DNA of 11,849 nucleotides from an uncultured Verrucomicrobiota bacterium. GTDB taxonomy: Bacteria > Verrucomicrobiota > Kiritimatiellia > RFP12 > UBA1067. A program made the translations under genes and the position numbers. The notes below the pieces were generated by a model. That model ran no database searches, was not told the origin of the DNA, and saw nothing but the letters and a program-made list of their open reading frames with translations. The DNA is taken from positions 1 through 11,849 of the forward strand of contig CAMPAF010000057.1 of NCBI GenBank assembly GCA_946631535.1. Reading direction: 5' to 3'. This document shows, piece by piece, positions 5,781 to 11,849 of the stretch (position 1 is the stretch's first letter; every line of letters starts with the position of its first letter).

Positions 5781-8039
5781 ATGATTGCGACAGTGGCGAT
5801 CGGTTGTTTCGTGGCGGTGGCGGGGTTCCGCGCGCCGGTGGAGAAGCCCGTGGAGAACGAGCGGGGCGGCCTCTGGATCGAGGCGGAGTCGTTCGCCGAC
5901 TACGGCAGCTGGGAAGTCGACACCCAGTTCACCCACAAGATGGGCAGCGCGTACCTAATCTGTCCGGGCGCGGACCGTCCGACGGCCAAGCCGGCGCGCA
6001 CCGAGGTGACGATTCCGCGCGCCGGGACGTGGCGCGCGTGGGCGCGCACTAAGGACTGGCTTCCGGAGTTCTCGCCCGGCAAGTTCGCGCTCGAGGTGAA
6101 CGGACGGCGTGGCGCGACGCTGGGCGCGTCGAAGAAGGGCTGGAGCTGGGAGAATGCCGGCGACTTCGAGCTCACGGCAGGAACGGCGGAGCTGGCGCTC
6201 CGCGACCTCTCGGGCGCGTACGCGCGGTGCGACGCGATCCTTCTGACGACGGATTTGGCGTATGTGCCGTCCGATGAAGACCACGGTCGCGCGGGAGCGC
6301 GACCCTCCCCGCGAGGCGACGATGCCCTTGCCGTCGCCGACGGCGGCGAATACGACGTGGTGGTGGTCGGCGCGGGACCCGGCGGCATGGGGGCGTCGCT
6401 CGGCGCGGCGCGGAACGGCGCGCGCGTGGCGCTGGTGTTCGACCGTCCGGTGCCGGGCGGCAACGCAAGCAACGAGTGCGGCATCGGTTTCGACGGTGCG
6501 TCCCTTGGCAAGAAGAACGCACGTGAGACGGGCGTGGTGGAGGAGATCCGCCTCACGAAGGTTTATCGGAGAAGGGGCTACACGGCCGCGTTCGAGGAGA
6601 TGGCGCGGAAGAGTCCGGGGCTTGCCCTCTTTCGCAACGAGCGCGTGATGCGCGTGGAGAAGGACGGCGCGCGGATCGCCGCCGTCCTCTCCCGCAACAC
6701 GCTCACCGGACGCTGGACGCGCTGGCGCGGCAGGCTGTTCGTCGATTCCACTGGCGACGGCTGGATCGGGTATTTCGCCGGTGCGCGCACGATGTACGGA
6801 CGCGAGGCGGGATCCGAGTACGGCGAGGAGTGGATCGCGCCGAAGGTCGCCGACCGCCTCACGATGAGCGGCACGCTCACGACGGGACTGAGCCGACGCA
6901 CGGACCGCGAGCAACCGTACGAGACGCCCGTCTGGGCACGCGTGATGCCGAAGGGATTTGACCGGAAGGTGCCGGGGCTGGGGCGTCCGTGGTGGCTGGA
7001 GGCGCCGGGGCGCATCGACGACCTGGAGGATCCCGAGGCCGCGCGCGACCACCTGATCCGCATCTGCTTCGGCTACTGGGGATACGTTCGCAACGAATGG
7101 CCGGATGGTCCGGCGCACAAGGTGCAGCACTACGCGTTCGTCCCGCCTTCCATCTTCAACGGACGGCGCGAGGGGATGCGCATCGTGGGCGACTACGTGC
7201 TCACGGCGAACGACTGCCGGGACGCGCGGATGTTCCCCGACCGCGTGACGTACGGCGGCTGGTCGCTCGACACGCACGACCCCCTTGGCATGGACAACCC
7301 TCATGGCGACGGCTGGTGGCATCCGCACATGGGCGTGCCGATCTACTCGGTGCCGTTCCGCTCGCTCTACTCGGCGGACGTCCCGAACCTGCTCATCGGA
7401 TCGCGCTGCCAGAGCATGACGCACATCGCGCTCGGCTCGATGCGCGTGCAGGGCACGCAGATGGCGGCAGGACAGGCCGCCGGCACGGCGGCGGCGCTCT
7501 GCATCCGGCACGGCCTCACGCCACGCGAACTGGGGCGGACACGCATCGGCGAGCTGCAGCAGCTACTCCTCAAGGACGACCACTACATTCCCGAGCTCGC
7601 GAACGGCGACACGCGCGATCATGCGCGCAGCGCACGCGTGTCGGCGACGAGCGGCATGCCGGACGGCATCATAGACGGCATCGCGCGCCAGGTCGGCGAC
7701 TGCGTGCACGGATGGGTGTCTGACAGGTCGCAGCCGCTGCCGCAGGCGGTACGCCTTGATTTCCCGAAATCCGTGAAGGCGCACGAGGTGCGTCTGACCT
7801 TCGACACCGACCTGACGCCGAAGCGAGTGAAGGAGCGGATGCCGAAGCGTCTGGCGAAGGTGTACCGGGTGGAAGGTCTTGCGGGCGGCACGTGGCGGAC
7901 GCTGGCGGAAGAGCAGGAGAACTTTCTGCGCCATCGCGTGCATCCGTTTCCCGAGATGGAGATCACTGCGCTCCGCGTGACCGTGGAGGCGACGTGGGGC
8001 GATCCCTCGGCCCGTCTTTTCGAGGTACGCGTCTATTGA
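5781..8039 (+). CDS. FAD-dependent oxidoreductase (FAD_oxidored family) with flanking beta domains
   Basis: This 752-residue flavoprotein is of the FAD_oxidored type (PF12831-like); the substrate is unknown. Residues about 31-160 form a beta-sandwich-like domain (WIEAESFADYGSW, then CDAILLTTD). The dinucleotide-binding motif is VVVVGAGPGG (193-202), followed by DRPVPGGNASNE and DSTGDGW. The distal FAD-contacting segment is SRCQSMTHIALGS...GQAAGTAAAL. The last ~110 residues (HGWVSD...FEVRVY) resemble an F5/8 type C-like jelly roll. The N-terminus has a hydrophobic stretch (2-15) with no Lys or Arg, a poor signal peptide, and a TGA at 5766-5768 excludes an upstream start. GAAGGGA (5767-5773) supports the ATG. 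It is the closest relative of the next gene but lacks that protein's ~170-residue accessory region and ~24-residue repeat insert. It is likely part of a polysaccharide- or glycoside-related locus, by context only. Confidence 0.85.
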   Translation: MIATVAIGCFVAVAGFRAPVEKPVENERGGLWIEAESFADYGSWEVDTQFTHKMGSAYLICPGADRPTAKPARTEVTIPRAGTWRAWARTKDWLPEFSPGKFALEVNGRRGATLGASKKGWSWENAGDFELTAGTAELALRDLSGAYARCDAILLTTDLAYVPSDEDHGRAGARPSPRGDDALAVADGGEYDVVVVGAGPGGMGASLGAARNGARVALVFDRPVPGGNASNECGIGFDGASLGKKNARETGVVEEIRLTKVYRRRGYTAAFEEMARKSPGLALFRNERVMRVEKDGARIAAVLSRNTLTGRWTRWRGRLFVDSTGDGWIGYFAGARTMYGREAGSEYGEEWIAPKVADRLTMSGTLTTGLSRRTDREQPYETPVWARVMPKGFDRKVPGLGRPWWLEAPGRIDDLEDPEAARDHLIRICFGYWGYVRNEWPDGPAHKVQHYAFVPPSIFNGRREGMRIVGDYVLTANDCRDARMFPDRVTYGGWSLDTHDPLGMDNPHGDGWWHPHMGVPIYSVPFRSLYSADVPNLLIGSRCQSMTHIALGSMRVQGTQMAAGQAAGTAAALCIRHGLTPRELGRTRIGELQQLLLKDDHYIPELANGDTRDHARSARVSATSGMPDGIIDGIARQVGDCVHGWVSDRSQPLPQAVRLDFPKSVKAHEVRLTFDTDLTPKRVKERMPKRLAKVYRVEGLAGGTWRTLAEEQENFLRHRVHPFPEMEITALRVTVEATWGDPSARLFEVRVY
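6285..6310 (+). repeat. Palindromic motif in the domain linker of the first oxidoreductase
   Basis: GGTCGCGC (6285-6292), loop GGGA and GCGCGACC (6297-6304) form an 8-bp hairpin followed by CTCCCC (6305-6310). It lies in frame in the linker between the N-terminal beta domain and the FAD domain. The paralogue has a matching hairpin at the equivalent place with a compensated T-A to C-G pair. It could be an old palindromic insertion or simply a GC-rich homologous linker. Confidence 0.45.
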
Positions 8040-8055
8040 CGAAACGCAAACGACT

Positions 8056-8062
8056 GAAGGAG
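8056..8062 (+). promoter_or_regulatory. Ribosome-binding site of the second oxidoreductase
   Basis: GAAGGAG sits 6 nt before the ATG at 8069 and is the strongest ribosome-binding site in the window, fixing this start. The frame is open upstream, and an in-frame TTG at 8036 overlapping the previous stop would add a basic TKRKRLKEK segment before the hydrophobic stretch. Its GAGGT (8022-8026) is only part of the conserved end of the upstream coding sequence. Confidence 0.65.
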
Positions 8063-8068
8063 AAAAAC

Positions 8069-10930
8069 ATGGTACAAGTTGGTATGGTCCTGCTGGCGGC
8101 GGTGGCGGGGTTTCGGGCCCCGGCCGTGGCGCCGGTTGAGCACGAGAAGGGCTACCTGTGGCTAGAGGCCGAGGCGTTCGCCGACTACGGCGAATGGCGG
8201 CTCGACACGCAGTTCACGCACAAGATGGGCAGCGCCTACCTGATCGCGCCGGGCGTGTGCAAACCGATCGGGTCCGCGAAGACGGCCCTCGCTGTCCCGC
8301 GCGCGGGCACGTGGCACGCATGGGTGCGCACGAAGGACTGGCTGCCGGAGTACTCGCCCGGGCGTTTCGCACTCACCGTGAACGGCAAGCAGAGCGGTCC
8401 GCTGGGTGTCTCGAAGCGCGAGGGCTGGCGCTGGGAGAAGGCGGGCGCGTTCGATCTCCCGCAGGGTGAAGTGGCGATTTCGCTCGACGACCTTTCCGGC
8501 GCATTCGCGCGATGCGACGCGATCCTCTTCACGACTGACGCCGCGTATGTGCCGCCGGACGACGGGGAGGCGCTGGAAGCGGCGCGCGAGCGGTTCGCTG
8601 ACGGCCGCGCAGCAGCGCGGCCCTCCCCTTGTGGCGATGGTGGGGAATTTGACGTGGTGGTGGTCGGCGCCGGCACGGCCGGCATGGGCGCGGCGCTCGC
8701 GGCGGCTCGCACGGGCGCGCGCACGGCGCTCGTCCACGACCGTCCCGTGATGGGCGGCAACTCGAGCGTCGAGCTCGGCGTGGGCACGGACGGCGCGGCC
8801 GGATCGCACCCGAACAAGAAGACGGACATGCGCGAGAGCGGCCTCTGCGAGGAAGCGAACCTGATGCGTGCGCGCGCGAATCCCAAGACGTACAGCGGCG
8901 CATACCGTCTGATGGTGGACGCCGAGCCGCGCCTGACCGAGATGCCGAACCAACGTGTGCTTTCGGTGGAAACCGCCGCCAAGATGGCGGCTCTCCCAGT
9001 TAATTGCAGCGCGAGTCTAACTGGGAAAGCCGCCTTCCAGGCGGCGGACGGCGATCGCATCACGTCCGTGATCGCGCGGAACACGCTCACGGGTCGGCGT
9101 ACGCGTTACCGCGCAAATATCTTCATCGACTGCACGGGCGACGGCTGGGTGGGCATCTTCGCCGGGGCCGACCACATGTTCGGACGCGAGGCGCAGAGCG
9201 AGTACAACGAGTGGCCCGCGCCCGAGACGCGCGACAACCTCACGATGAGCGGCTGCCTGATGGACAGTTGCGTGGCCTACCGCTACGCGAAGCGCAGCTA
9301 TCCCGTACAGTACGAGACGCCGCCGTGGGCGAACGTCCTGCCGCCCGGCTTCACGCGCCACATCCGCTCGGTCGCGCCGTCGTGGTGGATCGAACACGGC
9401 GGACGGTTCGACGACACGGCCGACCCCGAGCGTGCGCGCGACGAGCTGGTGCGCATCTCTTTCGCCTACTGGGGTTGGGTGAAGAACGTCTGGGAAGGGC
9501 GCGCCGAGGCGGCGAACGCCGAGATCACACAGGTGCCGTTCATGAACGCGCGGCGCGAGGGCTACCGCCTCGTGGGCGACTACGTGCTCACGGCGAACGA
9601 CGCGCTGGAGGGGAAGATGTTTCCTGACGCCGTCACGTACGGCGGTTGGCCGCTCGACACGCACGACCCGCTCGGCATGGAGAATCCGAACGGCAACGGA
9701 TACTGGAAGCACCACCCCGGCGTGCCGACCTACACGATCCCGTACCGCTGCCTCTATTCGAAGAACGTCCCGAACCTCATGTTCGCGGGCCGCTGCCAGA
9801 GTGTCACGCACATCGCGCTCGGTTCCGTGCGCGTGGAGGCGACGCTCTTCACGCTCGGACAGGCCGCCGGCACGGCCGCGGCGCTCGCCGTGCAGAAGGG
9901 GCTGTCCCCGCGCGAATATGGGCAGAAGAACATCGTGGAGCTCCAGCAGCGCCTCCTGAAGGACGACCAGTACATCCCCGGCCTGAAGAACGAGGATCCG
10001 CTCGACCTGGCGCGCAAGGCGAAGGTGTCGGCGACGAGTGTCAAGACATGCGACTTCTTCGGCAAGGGCGATTCCAACCTGCGTCCCAATCCGAACGTGA
10101 AGCCCGACCGCGCGGCGCACGACCTCACCCACCACGACCGCGCGGCCTGGTTCGCGCGCGGTTCGCTCGATCGTTTGGAGGCGGTGGAGTGCTTGATGCG
10201 CGTGGAGGCGACGGCACCCGTGGCGGTCACCCTGCGCGTGTGGGGCGTGGACACGCCCACGAACGGACCGGCGGGCGGCGTGCTGCTGGCGACGTGGCAG
10301 GGGACGGCGCCCGTCCGGAAGCAGGCGTTCGTGCGCTTCGCGGGCGACGCGCCGGTGACGCTCACGAAACCGTACGTGTGGCTTGAGATCGACAGGACGA
10401 AGGGCGTGAGTTGGGTCGTGCGCAACCGTCCGATCGGCCCCGGCGACGGACGCGCTTGGAATGCCGGCAAGAAGTGGATGATCGTGAAGGGCGAGCAGTA
10501 CGCGTTCGTCGCGACGCCGCAGGTTCGGCAGTCGTTCGACTCGAAGGCGGAGTACGTGATCGACGGCGTATCGCGTCCGGAAGGAACGTGCTCACACGGT
10601 TGGGTCTCCGATCCCGCCCAGCCGCTTCCGCAGTCCATCCGCCTCGATTTCCCGCAGCCGGTGACGGCGCAGGAGGTGCGGCTCACGTTCGACACGGATC
10701 TCACGCCGTCGCGCGTGGCGCTCAATCCCTACCCGAAGCAGCTTGCGAAGGCTTACAAGGTCGAAGGGCTTGTGGACGGCGCGTGGCGGATGCTCGCGGA
10801 GGAGGGCGATAACGGCCTGCGCCACCGCATCCATCGCTTCGAGGCATGCCGCCTGATGGCCGTGCGCGTGACGGTGACGGCCACGTGGGGCGACCCCTCC
10901 GCCCGCATCTTCGAGGTGCGCGTGTACTGA
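8069..10930 (+). CDS. FAD-dependent oxidoreductase paralogue with repeat insert and extra domain
   Basis: This 953-residue flavoprotein belongs to the same FAD_oxidored family as the upstream gene and starts 29 nt after it, so the two are likely co-transcribed and arose by tandem duplication. The order is a short hydrophobic N-terminus (VLLAAVAGFRAP), a beta domain starting WLEAEAFADYGEW and ending CDAILFTTD, then VVVVGAGTAG (196-205), DRPVMGGNSSVE, DCTGDGW, and GRCQSVTHIALGS...GQAAGTAAAL. The C-terminal F5/8-like domain (~842-953) ends DPSARIFEVRVY, as in the paralogue. Two differences stand out. Residues 302-326 (AAKMAALPVN...LTGKAAFQAA) are encoded by two inverted palindromic repeat units, where the paralogue has a single Lys (K294). 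Residues ~658-830 form an additional beta-rich region absent upstream. The catalytic core is complete, so the insert appears tolerated. The substrate is unknown; a role in glycan or glycoside oxidation is inferred from context. Confidence 0.85.
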   Translation: MVQVGMVLLAAVAGFRAPAVAPVEHEKGYLWLEAEAFADYGEWRLDTQFTHKMGSAYLIAPGVCKPIGSAKTALAVPRAGTWHAWVRTKDWLPEYSPGRFALTVNGKQSGPLGVSKREGWRWEKAGAFDLPQGEVAISLDDLSGAFARCDAILFTTDAAYVPPDDGEALEAARERFADGRAAARPSPCGDGGEFDVVVVGAGTAGMGAALAAARTGARTALVHDRPVMGGNSSVELGVGTDGAAGSHPNKKTDMRESGLCEEANLMRARANPKTYSGAYRLMVDAEPRLTEMPNQRVLSVETAAKMAALPVNCSASLTGKAAFQAADGDRITSVIARNTLTGRRTRYRANIFIDCTGDGWVGIFAGADHMFGREAQSEYNEWPAPETRDNLTMSGCLMDSCVAYRYAKRSYPVQYETPPWANVLPPGFTRHIRSVAPSWWIEHGGRFDDTADPERARDELVRISFAYWGWVKNVWEGRAEAANAEITQVPFMNARREGYRLVGDYVLTANDALEGKMFPDAVTYGGWPLDTHDPLGMENPNGNGYWKHHPGVPTYTIPYRCLYSKNVPNLMFAGRCQSVTHIALGSVRVEATLFTLGQAAGTAAALAVQKGLSPREYGQKNIVELQQRLLKDDQYIPGLKNEDPLDLARKAKVSATSVKTCDFFGKGDSNLRPNPNVKPDRAAHDLTHHDRAAWFARGSLDRLEAVECLMRVEATAPVAVTLRVWGVDTPTNGPAGGVLLATWQGTAPVRKQAFVRFAGDAPVTLTKPYVWLEIDRTKGVSWVVRNRPIGPGDGRAWNAGKKWMIVKGEQYAFVATPQVRQSFDSKAEYVIDGVSRPEGTCSHGWVSDPAQPLPQSIRLDFPQPVTAQEVRLTFDTDLTPSRVALNPYPKQLAKAYKVEGLVDGAWRMLAEEGDNGLRHRIHRFEACRLMAVRVTVTATWGDPSARIFEVRVY
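8603..8628 (+). repeat. Palindromic motif in the domain linker of the second oxidoreductase
   Basis: GGCCGCGC (8603-8610), loop AGCA and GCGCGGCC (8615-8622) form an 8-bp hairpin followed by CTCCCC (8623-8628). This mirrors the motif at the equivalent linker of the upstream paralogue. Both encode a GRAxARPSP peptide. Stem position 3 pairs C-G here and T-A there. Confidence 0.45.
8975..9045 (+). repeat. Inverted pair of the palindromic element inserted in frame in a gene
   Basis: A reverse-orientation unit (8975-9002: hairpin GCCGCCA-AGA-TGGCGGC, then TCTCCCAGTTA) is followed by 15 nt and a forward unit (9018-9045: TAACTGGGAAA, then GCCGCCT-TCC-AGGCGGC). The tags face inward, so the 71-nt block could also fold as one large imperfect hairpin. 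The block is translated in the reading frame of the oxidoreductase and adds about 24 residues. The forward unit is identical to intergenic copy B. The reverse unit differs from copies D and E at one tag position. Confidence 0.9.
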
Positions 10931-10955
10931 TGGCAGCGGGCCAATTGCAAAGAGC

Positions 10956-10970
10956 GCAAGCCTGGCTTGC
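10956..10970 (+). terminator. Weak hairpin after the second oxidoreductase, possible terminator
   Basis: GCAAGC (10956-10961), loop CTG and GCTTGC (10965-10970) form a 6-bp stem 26 nt after the stop codon, followed by TATTT. The T-run is short and the stem modest, so termination here is only a possibility. Confidence 0.25.
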
Positions 10971-10975
10971 TATTT

Positions 10976-11026
10976 CCCGGTGGTCCCGGTGGTCTCGGTG
11001 GTCTCGGTGGTCCCGGTGGTCCCGGT
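10976..11026 (+). repeat. 9-bp tandem repeat (minisatellite)
   Basis: Five full copies and one partial copy of C(C/T)CGGTGGT run without interruption: CCCGGTGGT twice, CTCGGTGGT twice, CCCGGTGGT once, then CCCGGT. The tract is intergenic. Its length is a multiple of three and it reads as RWS repeats forward or GPP/RPP on the other strand, but no gene is credible here. It may vary in copy number between strains. Bases 11027-11095 hold only a short GC-rich hairpin (stem GCGGG 11053-11057 with CCCGC 11061-11065) and nothing else recognised. Confidence 0.85.
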
Positions 11027-11095
11027 CCGCCCGCTGGAAAATGAAATCCCTTGCGGGCGGCCCGCCACCCTCGGCGGCAATTCCCTCGGCGCATT

Positions 11096-11130
11096 TTGAC
11101 ATGGTGTTCTCGCCCAAAATATGGTATAAT
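11096..11130 (+). promoter_or_regulatory. gyrA promoter
   Basis: A perfect extended -10, TGG-TATAAT (11122-11130), lies 33 nt before the gyrA start codon. TTGACA at 11096-11101 is 23 nt from the -10 hexamer, longer than the usual 17. The 17-nt position (11102-11107) is TGGTGT, a weak -35. The extended -10 may compensate. Transcription would begin near 11137, giving a leader of about 27 nt with only a weak GGGAA ribosome-binding candidate (11149-11153). Confidence 0.6.
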
Positions 11131-11163
11131 TCCGTCCAACAAACGAACGGGAAAAAGTGACCC

Positions 11164-11849
<686 letters not shown>

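Larger units (their letters stand above)
5560..5784 (+). other. Doubtful 74-codon open frame made of the palindromic repeats
   Basis: From a GTG at 5560 that overlaps the preceding stop (GTGA), a frame stays open across all five repeat units and ends at a TGA overlapping the next start codon (ATGA, 5781-5784). It would encode repeated LTGKA(A/R)(F/Y)Q and AAKMAAFPVS peptides. No Shine-Dalgarno supports the GTG, and the frame also continues upstream as an out-of-frame reading of the secreted-protein gene. It is listed because the same peptides are genuinely translated inside the second oxidoreductase. Most likely it is a by-product of repeat composition and a period divisible by three. Confidence 0.15.

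Noticed and set aside
5781..5823. Lipoprotein signal (AIGC) at the start of the first oxidoreductase
   Set aside because: The Cys is at residue 9, which is too early for a lipoprotein signal. There is no basic n-region, and the paralogue has no Cys there.
8070..8078. TGGTACAAG at the start of the second oxidoreductase, similar to the shared -10 motif
   Set aside because: It lacks the conserved final T of the -10 hexamer and lies on the start codon, downstream of the ribosome-binding site.
10846..11160. Plus-strand frame with RWS repeats running up to gyrA
   Set aside because: It starts inside the oxidoreductase in another frame, crosses the tandem repeat and covers the gyrA promoter; there is no ribosome-binding site or family match.

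Overview
The window is GC-rich bacterial chromosome with every credible gene on the + strand: two adjacent AAA-type ATPases, a large secreted beta-rich protein, a tandem pair of FAD-dependent oxidoreductase paralogues, and the 5' end of gyrA. The composition, the secreted beta-strand/GGT-L-repeat protein, the expanded FAD oxidoreductases and the many short palindromic repeats suggest a gut-type member of the PVC superphylum (Kiritimatiellota, Lentisphaerota or a relative). That placement is inference; no rRNA or other decisive marker except gyrA is present.

Layout. 1-135: promoter region. 136-1245: single-domain P-loop ATPase with a C-terminal winged-helix-like segment. 1303-3015: AAA-ATPase-like protein fused to a PD-(D/E)XK nuclease-fold domain, apparently transcribed from its own promoter as a leaderless mRNA. 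3032-5563: secreted protein with two copies of a carbohydrate-binding-like beta-sandwich module. 5564-5780: an array of five copies of a 28-nt hairpin element, two in one orientation and three in the other, with a strict 33-nt period inside each group. 5781-8039 and 8069-10930: paralogous oxidoreductases 29 nt apart. 10931-11163: spacer with a weak hairpin, a 9-bp tandem repeat and the gyrA promoter. 11164-end: gyrA, cut by the window edge.

How the genes may work together. Genes 3 to 5 look like one locus for handling an extracellular or periplasmic glycan-like substrate: a secreted binding or adhesion protein followed by two FAD oxidoreductases, each flanked by non-catalytic beta domains. 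The only recognisable promoters (extended -10, TGG-TANAAT) precede gene 1, gene 2 and gyrA, so genes 2-5 could be one transcription unit. The substrate is not deducible from sequence.

The most notable observation is the short palindromic element. It consists of an invariant TAACTGGGAAA tag plus a 7-bp hairpin whose stem varies between copies by compensatory changes. It lies in an array next to the ribosome-binding site of the first oxidoreductase. The second oxidoreductase carries an inverted pair of it in frame, adding about 24 residues at a site that is empty in its paralogue. This resembles the behaviour of Rickettsia palindromic elements, but the sequence family is not one I can name. A second, weaker palindromic motif sits at the same linker position in both oxidoreductases.
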